A stretch of DNA of 64,000 bases from UBA2287 sp037442025. Its GTDB lineage: Bacteria; Bacteroidota; Bacteroidia; Bacteroidales; Tenuifilaceae. The stretch lies in contig JBBIRB010000010.1 in NCBI GenBank assembly GCA_037442025.1, positions 1-64,000 of the forward strand, read 5' to 3'. Every line of letters starts with the position of its first letter. Position 1 is the stretch's first letter. This document shows, in pieces, positions 16,843 through 26,496 of the stretch. The position numbers were made by a program, and so were the translations under genes. The notes beneath the pieces were generated by a model that had not been told where the DNA came from, did no database searches, and saw nothing but the letters and a program-made list of their open reading frames with translations.

Positions 16843-18108
16843 ATGGACTCAGCAAGTACTTTTGTAATTCTAGTTTCAATTCTTTTCTCTGCTCTCTTTT
16901 CGGGCATGGAGATCGCTTTTATGTCGGCAAATAAATTGCGATTGGAGCTCGAAAGAAAGCGCGGAACTTTTAGTTCACACATTATAAGCATTTTTACATC
17001 TAACCCGGGCCAATACATTGCCACCATGTTGGTTGGTAATAATATCGCCCTGGTGGTTTATGGAATAACTACAGCAAGTATTCTCGAACCAATTATTTCG
17101 GGATATATTTCTAACGACATTGGCATTCTAGCAATTCAAACAGTTTTGTCAACTTCAGTAATTTTAATAACCGCCGAATTTTTACCCAAATCCATTTTCA
17201 GAATGCATCCCAATGCATTTCTGAATTTTTTTAGCATGCCCATGCTCCTTTTTTATGTTACTTTCTATCCTTTCAGCAAAGCAGGGTCGTGGGTTTCTGT
17301 AAAAATTATTCGACTATTTGTTAAGCACGAAGGTCAGTTATTCTCTAGAAAGCAATTTTTTGGCCGGGTCGATTTAGACGACCTGGTTGAAAGCGCTAGC
17401 ACCGCCAAAGAAGCCAACAATCAAGCGGGAAGTGAAATTCGGATATTTCAGAATGCGCTCGATTTCAATCAGGTAAGGGTTCGCGATTGTATGATCCCAC
17501 GTACCGACATTGAAGCTATTGAGGTAAATAGTTCCATCCAAGAACTGCGTGAGCAGTTTATAGTTACTAACTATTCGAGGCTACCGGTATACCAGGGAAA
17601 TATCGACAATGTAATTGGTTATGTAAACAGTAAAGATCTATTCCGTAAGCCCCAAAGTATTAAGTCGAAATTGATGCGGATTGAATTTGTCCCCGAAACC
17701 ATGCAGGCTCATAAACTGCTAACCCTTTTTATTAGGGAACATAGAAGCATGGCAATTGTAGTTGATGAGTTTGGAGGCACAGCAGGGCTTGTTACTATTG
17801 AGGATATTATTGAGGAAATTTTTGGGGAAATCGACGACGAGCACGATCAGTCGGAGTTTATAGAAAAGCATTTGGGTGGAGGTGAGTATATTTTTTCTGC
17901 CCGCCTTGAAGTTGACTACTTAAACGACAAGTATAATTTGACCATCCCACACTCGGAGGAATACGAAACGCTGGCAGGTTTTATACTTACAAACCACCAG
18001 AGCATTCCAACACCAAATACCGTTATACATATAAAAAACTTTAGGGTAAAGGTGATTAAAGTTGTGGGTAACCGAATTGAACTGATACACCTCAGTACTA
18101 CCAGCTAA
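16843..18108 (+). CDS. CNNM/CorC (hemolysin) family transporter with CBS pair
   Basis: The 421-residue protein has the order of the CNNM/CorB family linked to magnesium/cobalt efflux: an N-terminal DUF21 membrane domain (about residues 1-150, with SGMEIAFMSANKLRLEL), a cytoplasmic CBS pair (about 205-330; RVRDCMIPRTDIEAI and MAIVVDEFGGTAGLVTIED) and a C-terminal CorC_HlyC domain (about 345-421; ARLEVDYLNDKYNL). It acts in the inner membrane. It follows the 57-residue gene by 15 bases. Close relatives are often called hemolysins without evidence for lysis. Confidence 0.92.
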   Translation: MDSASTFVILVSILFSALFSGMEIAFMSANKLRLELERKRGTFSSHIISIFTSNPGQYIATMLVGNNIALVVYGITTASILEPIISGYISNDIGILAIQTVLSTSVILITAEFLPKSIFRMHPNAFLNFFSMPMLLFYVTFYPFSKAGSWVSVKIIRLFVKHEGQLFSRKQFFGRVDLDDLVESASTAKEANNQAGSEIRIFQNALDFNQVRVRDCMIPRTDIEAIEVNSSIQELREQFIVTNYSRLPVYQGNIDNVIGYVNSKDLFRKPQSIKSKLMRIEFVPETMQAHKLLTLFIREHRSMAIVVDEFGGTAGLVTIEDIIEEIFGEIDDEHDQSEFIEKHLGGGEYIFSARLEVDYLNDKYNLTIPHSEEYETLAGFILTNHQSIPTPNTVIHIKNFRVKVIKVVGNRIELIHLSTTS

Positions 18109-18227
18109 TCGTAAGATTGTTCAATTTATTTTCTAAAAAAAAATCGCATGGCACTTAGTGTCAATGGAAATTGCTATATTCGTAGCTTCAAAAAAAAAGA
18201 AAACCCAATATTAAAATTAATACGTAA

Positions 18228-20336
18228 ATGGCTACATTAGAAAGACTTAGGAATCGTTCCGGTATTTTAATAACGGTAGTTATTGGCTTAGCCCTTTTTG
18301 CTTTTATTCTGCAAGATTTCATTGGGGGTGGAGGGGCAAGCGATGGTTCCGACATTGAGATTGCCAAAATAGGTGGTAAATCCGTTTCATACCAGTTTTA
18401 TCAATCCAAAATGGATCACCTTATTAACCTCAATAAAGCACTAACCGGACAGGGTTCAGTAGATGAACAAACTGCTGAACAGATTAAGGAGGAGGTTTGG
18501 ACTGATATTGTTCGCGAACAGATACTTGGAAAAGGAATTGAAGATTTGGGAATCGTTATTTCGTCCGATGAACTGTTCGACATGGTACAGGGAGTTAACA
18601 TTCACCCTTTCATTCGCCAGCAATTTGGAAATAGGCAAACTGGAGAATTCGACAGAAACTTCATGATTCAGTTTCTGAAAAATAAAGATAACGACCCATC
18701 GGGATTGCAAAATTCATATTGGCTCTATATGGAAGACCTTATTCAGAAGGATCGTATTGGTGCCAAGTACAACAATTTGGTGAAGAAAGGAATGTTTGTT
18801 ACATCCCTTCAGGCTAAGCGTTCAGCTGCCGACAGAAGCCGCAAAGTAGATTTCGATTTTATTATGAAACGTTATACTACTATTGAGGATTCAACGATTG
18901 TTGTAACCGAAAAGGAACTAAAAGCATACTACGAGAAACTTAAAAATGAGTACGAGCAGAAAGCGTCGCGCGATATTGAGTACGTGCTTTTCCCAATAGA
19001 TCCTTCTACCGACGATTATCAGTTAGCAGAAAAGTGGATTAAAGAAATTGCTCCAGATTTTGCTGCTGCAACCGATGCTGGCCAATTTGCCAATTTGAAC
19101 TCAGATATTCCGTTCAATTCAAAATACCTAAACCAATCGGAAATTTCAAACCCCGAATTGGCCAAATGGGCTTTCAATGCAAAGGTTGGCGAAATGTTTG
19201 GCCCCGCTTTCGATGGCGATTCGTATCTTCTATCTCGCATTACCGAAATTGTAACACTTTCAGATTCTGTTAAGGCGCGCCATATTCTTTTAGCAACTAA
19301 TGGGCAACCCGCCGACTCGAGCATTAAATTGAAGAACAAGGCAGATAGCATAATGAGGGTTTTGAAACGAGGCGAAAGTTTTGCCCGTTTGGCCAGCCGG
19401 TTTTCCGATGACCCCGGATCAGCCAGTAAAGGAGGCGATCTGGGTTGGTTTGGTGAGGGTATTATGGTGAAACCTTTCAACGATGCTTGCTTTAACGGCA
19501 AGAAGGGCGATATTACTTTAGTAGAAAGCCAATTCGGATTTCATATCATTGAAATTCTTGACAAAAGCAAGCCTTCGAAGAAAGTTCAACTTGCCAATTT
19601 AGAGCGTAAGGTTATTCCAAGTACCCGTACATATCAGCAAGTTTTTGCCCAAGCAAGTGAGTTTGCAGGCATGAATAATACTTTCGAAAAGTTTAACGAA
19701 GCATTGCAAGCAAACCGTAAGCTGGTTAAACGCTCTGCCCCAAACTTAAAACCTAGCGACCGAAAGATTGCCGGTTTAGAGAATCCGATTGAAATGATAA
19801 GGTGGGCATATAATGCTAAGAAACATCAGGTTTCTTCTGCCTTCGAAATTGGACAAAACTTTGTTGTGGCCGTTTTAACAGAGGTACGTGAGGATGGTTT
19901 TGCGCCTCTGGCCCAAATTGAGAATGATATTAAAGCCAAATTGATTCGCGATAAGAAAGCAGAAATGCTAATAGCCGAAATGAATGGCAAATTGGCTCCA
20001 GATAAAAACCTTGAGGTTGTTGGACAGGAACTGGGAGTTACCGTTCAGAACGCTTCGAGGGTGTCGTTTGCTACCTTCTCATTACCTGCTGCAGGTTTCG
20101 AGCCTGTTGTTATTGCCAGTTCGCTGCAAGCCAAGGAAGGAAAATTGAGCGGCCCAATTAAAGGTAACTCGGGGGTGTTTGCGCTTATTGTTACATCAAC
20201 CAACATTGAAGAGGTTGACGAAATTGGCGAGAAAAACCGAATAATTGGAGGCTACGTTTCGCGCGCCACCTACGAACCCTTTGAGGCACTTAAGAAAAGG
20301 GCCAAGATAGTTGACAAAAGGGCTAAATATTTTTAG
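18228..20336 (+). CDS. PpiD/SurA-like membrane-anchored peptidyl-prolyl isomerase
   Basis: This 702-residue protein is a periplasmic folding chaperone. A single N-terminal transmembrane helix (about 12-30, GILITVVIGLALFAFIL) anchors it with the bulk in the periplasm. A SurA_N/PpiD chaperone region follows (about 40-210). A parvulin domain lies at about 345-450 with the usual RHILLATNG, FARLASRFSDDPGSASKGGD and FGFHIIEI motifs. A further C-terminal chaperone region ends at 702. It is a single gene ahead of a strong terminator and probably helps outer-membrane protein maturation along with the neighbouring envelope genes. Confidence 0.92.
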   Translation: MATLERLRNRSGILITVVIGLALFAFILQDFIGGGGASDGSDIEIAKIGGKSVSYQFYQSKMDHLINLNKALTGQGSVDEQTAEQIKEEVWTDIVREQILGKGIEDLGIVISSDELFDMVQGVNIHPFIRQQFGNRQTGEFDRNFMIQFLKNKDNDPSGLQNSYWLYMEDLIQKDRIGAKYNNLVKKGMFVTSLQAKRSAADRSRKVDFDFIMKRYTTIEDSTIVVTEKELKAYYEKLKNEYEQKASRDIEYVLFPIDPSTDDYQLAEKWIKEIAPDFAAATDAGQFANLNSDIPFNSKYLNQSEISNPELAKWAFNAKVGEMFGPAFDGDSYLLSRITEIVTLSDSVKARHILLATNGQPADSSIKLKNKADSIMRVLKRGESFARLASRFSDDPGSASKGGDLGWFGEGIMVKPFNDACFNGKKGDITLVESQFGFHIIEILDKSKPSKKVQLANLERKVIPSTRTYQQVFAQASEFAGMNNTFEKFNEALQANRKLVKRSAPNLKPSDRKIAGLENPIEMIRWAYNAKKHQVSSAFEIGQNFVVAVLTEVREDGFAPLAQIENDIKAKLIRDKKAEMLIAEMNGKLAPDKNLEVVGQELGVTVQNASRVSFATFSLPAAGFEPVVIASSLQAKEGKLSGPIKGNSGVFALIVTSTNIEEVDEIGEKNRIIGGYVSRATYEPFEALKKRAKIVDKRAKYF

Positions 20337-20357
20337 CATAACAGATTGACATAATTC

Positions 20358-20388
20358 AAAGAGGGGCTCAAAAGCCCCTCTTTTTTTT
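20358..20388 (+). terminator. rho-independent terminator after the PpiD-like gene
   Basis: AAAGAGGGGCT (20358-20368) pairs perfectly with AGCCCCTCTTT (20373-20383) around CAAA and runs into eight T residues. Confidence 0.9.
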
Positions 20389-20447
20389 AAAGATTTAACC
20401 AATAATTTGATTCGTTTTTAATGGGTTAAAAATACAATATCCCAAAA

Positions 20448-20478
20448 TTTGATTTTACATTTAAACCCATTAATTTTA
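20448..20478 (+). promoter_or_regulatory. promoter of the lipoprotein-DUF5723-OmpA operon
   Basis: TTTG (20448-20451) is followed after exactly 19 bases by TAATTTTA (20471-20478), seven of eight to TAnnTTTG. The predicted start is about 48 bases before the ATG at 20533. The preceding terminator isolates this unit. Confidence 0.6.
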
Positions 20479-20532
20479 TAGGTTTAGCATATTAAACTGA
20501 TTATAACTGTAAATATATAAATCAGGATAGCC

Positions 20533-22176
20533 ATGAAAGTCCTACGCTTAATAACGGTTGCCCTTGCGAGTTTTATACTTGCATCGTGCTACGACTTCTC
20601 GATGTATGAGGAGTTAAAGGTTGAGCCAGTAACCCAAACCTGGGTTTTCCCTGTGCTTAAATCGACAATTACCTTTAAAGAACTGGTTGAGCGAAGCGAA
20701 GCCAATACACTGGTCGATGTGATACCCGGCACAACCCTTTTTTACATGTCGTTTCGCGACACCATTGACTTTGTTCAGGCATCGAGCATGTACTCCATGT
20801 CGCCAGCAACTTTTAATCAATCCATTGGCGTTCCTGGTGGGTTACCACCTGTATTTCCTGCCGGAGCCCAAGTTGCACATTCGCAAACATTCAGCCAGAG
20901 TTTCGAGGCAATTCCAGGGGTAGAGCTCAAACGCATCGATTTTGCAACTGGTACGGTTCGGATTAGGATTCAAAATAATTTTCAGCACACCATTTCTGGC
21001 CAGTTGACTGTTAACTCCCTTGAGAACGCAAGTGGGAATCCCCTAATTATCCCTTTTAACCTGACGGGCGGCAGTTCCATTACCGATAATTACTTCTTAA
21101 ACGATCTGTTCCTCAATCTTTATGTGCCAATCAGTACCTACAACTCTTTCCGTTTTGGGGCAGGTTTTACGGTTACTTCTTCGGGAAATCCTATCACATC
21201 GGGGGATGTTGGAATTCAAATTGAGTTTATAAATCCCGATTTCGAATTGTTCTCTGGTAAACTGAATGCAACGGTCAATACTGGTTTGCAAAATTATGTG
21301 ATTGCAGTATTTAACTCAACCCTTTTAGCCACACAGCATTTTGCCGAGCCATCTATTACATACAATATCCGGAATAGTTTTGGGGTGCCAGTTTCCTTTG
21401 CATTCAGCCAATTTGAGGTGAAAAATAATGCTGGAACTACAATGCCATTGGTAAACGAGGGCTCCCTATCGGCTAGCGATTTAAATTTGTCGGGACCAAA
21501 TATTCTTAATTATATAGGACAGGTAACGCAACCCTATGCCAATACCCCGTTTCTATTGAACCGATTGAACTCTAATATTGAGAACATTTTCGATATAGCA
21601 CCCAACCGCATGGCATATCAGTGTGCTATTACTCTGGGGGATAATACCAACAATCACGATTACTTCGTTCGGAAGAATAGTAATATAACTTTCTTTTCCG
21701 ATATCACATTACCGCTTAATGGTTGGGCTACAACCCACTTGCTTTCGGATACCTTAGATAATATTGAGTTACCCAGCATCGATTCTTTGGGTTATATCGA
21801 TTCAATAGAATATAAGGTAACGCTAAAGTTCAAGTTTCAGAACGAGTTGCCCATGAATATGGAGTTTCAGGTGAATTTTCTCGATGAAACAAACCAGCTA
21901 GTAGAGGCCCTATTCCCCGACGGTGAGCAGCAAATGGTACAGGCAGCTCCAGTTGGAACCAACGGAGAGAGTAACGGAAGCAATTCGAAATATACGCTGG
22001 TTGTGCTCGATAGGGAAAGGTACAACCGCATACGCCAATCGAAACGTATGATTCTGTATTATCGAATGAGCACCGGAGGCACTTCGCAGCAATCCGTGAA
22101 GGTTCTTTCTACCAACAAGGTAACTGTGCAGGTGAGTGCCATTGTAAAAGCCACTATTAATCCTCAAAATTTATAG
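20533..22176 (+). CDS. lipoprotein, unknown function, first gene of envelope operon
   Basis: The 547-residue protein has a lipoprotein signal (lipobox LASC, Cys19). The mature part is strand-rich and threonine/serine/asparagine-rich, with motifs such as TGGSSITDNYFLNDLFLNL, and no enzyme motif I can see. The beta content and size suggest an extracellular or outer-membrane-associated beta-sandwich protein. It is followed after 5 bases by a DUF5723 protein and then by an OmpA protein, with a promoter upstream, so the three form an operon that probably makes an envelope complex. Confidence 0.7.
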   Translation: MKVLRLITVALASFILASCYDFSMYEELKVEPVTQTWVFPVLKSTITFKELVERSEANTLVDVIPGTTLFYMSFRDTIDFVQASSMYSMSPATFNQSIGVPGGLPPVFPAGAQVAHSQTFSQSFEAIPGVELKRIDFATGTVRIRIQNNFQHTISGQLTVNSLENASGNPLIIPFNLTGGSSITDNYFLNDLFLNLYVPISTYNSFRFGAGFTVTSSGNPITSGDVGIQIEFINPDFELFSGKLNATVNTGLQNYVIAVFNSTLLATQHFAEPSITYNIRNSFGVPVSFAFSQFEVKNNAGTTMPLVNEGSLSASDLNLSGPNILNYIGQVTQPYANTPFLLNRLNSNIENIFDIAPNRMAYQCAITLGDNTNNHDYFVRKNSNITFFSDITLPLNGWATTHLLSDTLDNIELPSIDSLGYIDSIEYKVTLKFKFQNELPMNMEFQVNFLDETNQLVEALFPDGEQQMVQAAPVGTNGESNGSNSKYTLVVLDRERYNRIRQSKRMILYYRMSTGGTSQQSVKVLSTNKVTVQVSAIVKATINPQNL

Positions 22177-22181
22177 TAGCC

Positions 22182-23573
22182 ATGAAAAAACTAATTTCTC
22201 TACTATCGATATTGGGGACCGTTGGGCTTTTGCAAGCACAATCCGATTTGAGTTTGCCCTTCATGAATAATGTTTTTCAAGCATCGTACCTTAACCCAAC
22301 GGTTCGGTCGGAGCATACCCTGAGCATAGGCTTCCCATTTACTTCGTCCATTTCAACTCAGGTTATTCACAATGGGTTTGTGCCTGGCTCGGCATTTAAG
22401 TTTGTTAACGATACCCTTACCCTATTTCCCGATAAAATTCCCGCTGCACTAAACAAGCAGAGCATGCTTTATGCAGGGGTAGGATTAGAGTTCTTTCACC
22501 TTCGATTTAAAAGGCACAATTGGGATTTCTGGTTCTCGGTTCGTCAGGTTCACGAAATGTCGTTTTTTTACCCCAAGGACCTTGTAAATCTGGCCGTTTA
22601 TGGCAATGGCGAATTTGTTGGCCAAACTTTAGACCTGACGCCACTGGGAGCTAATTTGTCGCTTTACCGTGAATACTGTTTCGGAATGGCTGCCGAAACC
22701 AACGATTGGGTATTTGGAGGTAGAATTAGCTTGCTGCAGGGGCTTTCCAATGCCTATTTAAAACCCAATTCGCTTAGCATCTCAATTGACGATGATATGT
22801 ATTCCCATACAGGTGATGCCCGTGGTACGCTTTACACTTCCGGAATACCACTCGACTCGACCAGAATGCCCAACTTCGAAAAATTTATACCCGACGACTT
22901 TTCACTGTCGACTGCAACCAAAACCTATGCCTTCGATTATCTTACCCGTTTTCGAAATCCTGGTGTTGCCCTAAGTGCCGGAGTAACTTATAAGTACGAC
23001 CAGCGCACAACCTTCACCTTCGCCTTCAGCGATTTGGGTTTCATTTACTGGAGCGACAGCACGCGGAACTTCCTTCTAAAGGGTAACCATAGGTTTGAAG
23101 GTGCCGATTTGCTTGCCGACTTTTTGTATGGAAAAGATATGGATTATGATACCATTATGACTACCATTCTTAATAGCTTTTCCGACGAGGAGTATAGCGA
23201 ATCGTACTTGGTTTGGCTCTCGCCAAAATTTTACTTAAGGGGAAACTATAAAATTGCCAAGCGCACCGAACTGGGCTTTCAGCTTTACACTACATATAAC
23301 CGAAGGTTCTATCCTGCTTTCACCGTTGGAATGCAGCAGGGTTTAGGACGCTTTTTCAATTTGCTGCTCACTGGCTCAGTAAACCAACGATCTTTTACCA
23401 ACTTGGGGCTGGGGCTCCTATTAAAGCCTGGAACCATGCAAATATATATTTTGGCAGACAACTATTTTTCGCCCGTTGTCGATCCGCTTTCGTTCACCAA
23501 TCTTAATTTGCGAGTTGGGATGAATATGGTGTTTGGGCGGGTTAAAAAGCCTCAGGGACTTCCTTACCGTTAA
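22182..23573 (+). CDS. DUF5723-like outer-membrane protein
   Basis: The 463-residue protein has a signal peptide (about 1-20) and a strand-rich barrel-like sequence. The start LPFMNNVFQASYLNPTVRS resembles the N-terminal motif of the DUF5723 family of Bacteroidota outer-membrane proteins (MENVPQASYLNPA-like). The C-terminal part has alternating aromatic strands such as FFNLLLTGSVNQRSFTNLG. It lies 5 bases after the lipoprotein gene and just before the OmpA gene. DUF5723 proteins often pair with OmpA-type proteins. Substrate unknown. Confidence 0.75.
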   Translation: MKKLISLLSILGTVGLLQAQSDLSLPFMNNVFQASYLNPTVRSEHTLSIGFPFTSSISTQVIHNGFVPGSAFKFVNDTLTLFPDKIPAALNKQSMLYAGVGLEFFHLRFKRHNWDFWFSVRQVHEMSFFYPKDLVNLAVYGNGEFVGQTLDLTPLGANLSLYREYCFGMAAETNDWVFGGRISLLQGLSNAYLKPNSLSISIDDDMYSHTGDARGTLYTSGIPLDSTRMPNFEKFIPDDFSLSTATKTYAFDYLTRFRNPGVALSAGVTYKYDQRTTFTFAFSDLGFIYWSDSTRNFLLKGNHRFEGADLLADFLYGKDMDYDTIMTTILNSFSDEEYSESYLVWLSPKFYLRGNYKIAKRTELGFQLYTTYNRRFYPAFTVGMQQGLGRFFNLLLTGSVNQRSFTNLGLGLLLKPGTMQIYILADNYFSPVVDPLSFTNLNLRVGMNMVFGRVKKPQGLPYR

Positions 23574-23595
23574 AAAAACCGAAAACTTTACAACC

Positions 23596-25962
23596 ATGAT
23601 AGGCAGAATTTTTCACAAAGCAGCAGTTGTAATCGCCCTGTTTGTTACTCTTGCTGCGCAATCGCAAACCTCGTTTGTGCCCAAGAACTTGGGACCTCAA
23701 GTCAATTCAGAGTATCCAGAGATTAATCCGGTACTTTCTTCCGATGGAAAAACACTCTTTTTTACTCGGGTTAACCATCCTGAAAATGGTTTCGGGCCGA
23801 ACGATAGCCAGGATATATGGTTTTCGAAGCAGAACGAAGATGGTACTTGGGCTCCCGCCCAAAGAGCGCCCGAACAATTGAATATTGGCCGCTATAATGC
23901 CATTCTGGCTGCATTGGACGATGGTAAATCGTACTTGCTGTTGGGACGTTTCAATAAAAAGGGTACCCGGTGGCAAACCCGAGGGCTTTCAATTATTGAA
24001 CGCAAAAGCGAAATGGAGTGGGGTGATCCAATTCCTTTATCCGTTCGAGGTTTTAAGAGAATTAACCGAGGTAGGGTGGTTTCGGCCTATATTACTCCCG
24101 ACAGGCAACTCATTTTCTTGGCTTTTTCAACGTCAACCAATGGTAGAAAACTAAGGCTATATGTTTCGCAACATAAGGATGATTTCAGCTATTCCAAGCC
24201 CAAGTCGCTCAGAGGCGGAATTGAGGATGCTCGAAGCGCCGAAGCACCCTTTATTACCAACGATAAAAATAGGCTTTACTTTTCTGCCATGTTCGCATCG
24301 AGGGGCGATAACTACGATATTTACTATTCGCAACGCACCGACGAAACCTACCGCAATTGGTCGGAACCCATTAGGGTAACCGATACCATTAATTCCAAGA
24401 ATTGGGATTCGTACTTTAAATTGAATACAAAGGGGAGTTGGGCATATTTCAGCTCCATTTCAAATTCATTAGGAATGTCGGATATATTCAGAGTAAAAAT
24501 TTTTGAAGAGTTTCCGTTTGTTCGTGTTTCGGGGCTGGTTCTTAATCAGGCCGACCAAACCTTGATGGTTAAGGATACTGCCTATAGCATTACGGTGAAC
24601 GGTGAACGATTTGCTGATTTGAAACTCGATAAGGCTTCGGCTTCCTATGAAGTGCTACTTCCCCTAGGGGGAGCATACGTATTAAATCCTGAAATGGAGA
24701 ATTGGAATGGCCTTTCGTCAACAATCGACCTAACAAGCGTTCGGGAGTACTCCGAGGCCAACCTGAACCTCTATTTTTCAGCTATACCATTTGTTCAGGT
24801 AAGTGGTAGAATTATTGATACCCGCACCAACTTGCCCATTGCGCTCGATAAGAAGCCCCTTGTATGGATAAATGGTGCTCCATCGGATTCTATTAAATAC
24901 GACCAGTTCTCAGCGGCCTTTCAGGCACTCCTGCCTTTGGGTGTTTCGTATTCTTTCGAACCGAAAGTTGAAAACTTTACTGGTTCACCTGTAATTGTTG
25001 ATGTTTCAAACGAGACCGCTTTCCAAAAACGGGAAGCTGTTCTATACGTAACCTCCGTACCCTGGGTTGAAGTAAAGGGTACGGCGCTTGACAACAGTTC
25101 ATTTATACCCATTTTGGGCGATGCTAATCCCCAACTCCTTGTAAACGGGGTGGTTGCCGATACTGTTATAATCGATCCTGCCACTGGTGCATTTACCATT
25201 CGCTTACCCTTTGGGAAGGACTATAACCTCGCTGTTAAGGCAAAGGATTATAAACCCCTCCAAAATAAGATCGATTTGAAAGGCTATGTTGAATTTACCC
25301 AGCTATCCCAGAATGTTTTTGCCGAGCGTGAAGATGCTAATATGGCCATTCTGAGTGGGAAGGTTATAAACCTAAAAACAGGCAAACAACTCGAAGAGGG
25401 TTACGAGGTTCAAATGCGCATAAATGGGATGGAAACCAGAGCATTCGTGTACGACACAAAAAATGCCTCGTATACCCTGAAATTGCCCGTGGGTTACAAC
25501 TACGACCTAACGCCTAAAGTGGTTAATTTTTATAATAAGTTCGAGCCTGTTGATTTAACCAAGGTGGCTGCTCTATCTAAAATTCCTCGAAACTTTTATG
25601 TAACTCCCATAGAAGTGGGGCAATCGGTCGATATTGAGAATATCTACTTCGAAACCGGAAAGGCGGTGCTGAAACCCGAGTCATTCCGGTCGCTAAATGC
25701 ATTGGTGCAGTTCCTCAGCGAATACCCCAACGTGAAAGTTGAAATTGGTGGCCATACCGACGATGTTGGTTCTGCCTCGGTTAATCAGAAAATTTCTGAG
25801 GAACGTGCCATGTCGGTTGCTCAGTACGTAATGGCGCAGGGGGTTCCTGCTCATCGAATCGAATCGAAGGGTTATGGATTCTCGAAGCCTAAGGCTAGCA
25901 ATAAAACCGCCGATGGCAGAGCAAAGAACCGCAGGGTCGATTTTACAATAACTGGGATATAA
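23596..25962 (+). CDS. OmpA-family protein with PD40-like and repeated beta domains
   Basis: I choose the ATG at 23596 (MIGRIFHKAAVV) because it gives a normal signal peptide; an earlier start at 23533 lies inside the DUF5723 gene. The 788-residue protein has a PD40/WD40-like propeller region (about residues 25-310; motifs PVLSSDGKTLFFTR and DIYYSQRTD), then four related blocks of about 100 residues with 'V.V.G.....I.....' starts (FVRVSGLVL, FVQVSGRII, WVEVKGTAL, MAILSGKVI). A C-terminal OmpA domain binds peptidoglycan (IYFETGKAVLKPES, GGHTDDVGSASVNQKIS, AKNRRVDF). It ties the outer membrane to the cell wall. A bidirectional terminator follows. Confidence 0.9.
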   Translation: MIGRIFHKAAVVIALFVTLAAQSQTSFVPKNLGPQVNSEYPEINPVLSSDGKTLFFTRVNHPENGFGPNDSQDIWFSKQNEDGTWAPAQRAPEQLNIGRYNAILAALDDGKSYLLLGRFNKKGTRWQTRGLSIIERKSEMEWGDPIPLSVRGFKRINRGRVVSAYITPDRQLIFLAFSTSTNGRKLRLYVSQHKDDFSYSKPKSLRGGIEDARSAEAPFITNDKNRLYFSAMFASRGDNYDIYYSQRTDETYRNWSEPIRVTDTINSKNWDSYFKLNTKGSWAYFSSISNSLGMSDIFRVKIFEEFPFVRVSGLVLNQADQTLMVKDTAYSITVNGERFADLKLDKASASYEVLLPLGGAYVLNPEMENWNGLSSTIDLTSVREYSEANLNLYFSAIPFVQVSGRIIDTRTNLPIALDKKPLVWINGAPSDSIKYDQFSAAFQALLPLGVSYSFEPKVENFTGSPVIVDVSNETAFQKREAVLYVTSVPWVEVKGTALDNSSFIPILGDANPQLLVNGVVADTVIIDPATGAFTIRLPFGKDYNLAVKAKDYKPLQNKIDLKGYVEFTQLSQNVFAEREDANMAILSGKVINLKTGKQLEEGYEVQMRINGMETRAFVYDTKNASYTLKLPVGYNYDLTPKVVNFYNKFEPVDLTKVAALSKIPRNFYVTPIEVGQSVDIENIYFETGKAVLKPESFRSLNALVQFLSEYPNVKVEIGGHTDDVGSASVNQKISEERAMSVAQYVMAQGVPAHRIESKGYGFSKPKASNKTADGRAKNRRVDFTITGI

Positions 25963-25978
25963 CATAGGTTTGGGACAA

Positions 25979-26016
25979 AAAAGGGGAAGGCTGCTTAAAA
26001 GCAGCCTTCCCCTTTT
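25979..26016. terminator. bidirectional terminator between OmpA and yqeY genes
   Basis: An 18-base perfect inverted repeat (25979-25996 with 25999-26016, sequence AAAAGGGGAAGGCTGCTT) has A/T runs on both sides, so it can stop transcription from the OmpA gene and from the leftward dcw operon. Confidence 0.88.
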
Positions 26017-26029
26017 AAATTAAATACAA

Positions 26030-26485
26030 CTAACCCTGCGATAGCATGGTTTTTACCTTCTCCGAAACAGCTTTTCCATCGGCTTTGCCGGCGAGTGCCT
26101 TGGAGGCAACTCCCATTACCTTGCCCATGTCCGATGGTTGTTTGGCCCCAACCTGATCAATTATCTTTTTTAGTTCGAGGGTGAGCTCCTCATCGCTTAG
26201 CATTTTGGGTAAATAGCACTCAATGGCTGCGGCTTCGGCTAGCTCCTTTTCAGCTAGTTCGGGCCTATTCTGTTGTATGTAAATTTCAGCCGATTCGCGG
26301 CGCTGTTTTACCTGCTTTTGCAGCAGTTTTGCTTCGGTGTCGGGAGTTAGGATATCCGACCCTCCCTTTTCGGTTTTGGCCAATAGAATAGCGCTTTTAA
26401 CAGCTCGGAGCGCTTCAAGTTTTACCTTTTCTTTAGCCAGCATGGCCAATTTAATATCCTGATTAATTTTTTCCTCGAGCGACAT
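26030..26485 (-). CDS. YqeY/GatB-domain protein
   Basis: The 151-residue protein fits the YqeY family, related to the tRNA-binding C-terminal part of GatB amidotransferase: MSLEEKINQDIKLAMLAKEK, LRAVKSAILLAKTEKG, YLPKMLSDEELT and MGKVMGVASKALAGKADGK. The family is thought to bind tRNA, but its cellular role is not settled. It ends the dcw operon, 11 bases after ftsZ, and runs into the bidirectional terminator. Confidence 0.92.
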   Translation of the reverse strand: MSLEEKINQDIKLAMLAKEKVKLEALRAVKSAILLAKTEKGGSDILTPDTEAKLLQKQVKQRRESAEIYIQQNRPELAEKELAEAAAIECYLPKMLSDEELTLELKKIIDQVGAKQPSDMGKVMGVASKALAGKADGKAVSEKVKTMLSQG

Positions 26486-26496
26486 AGCATTTGAAT

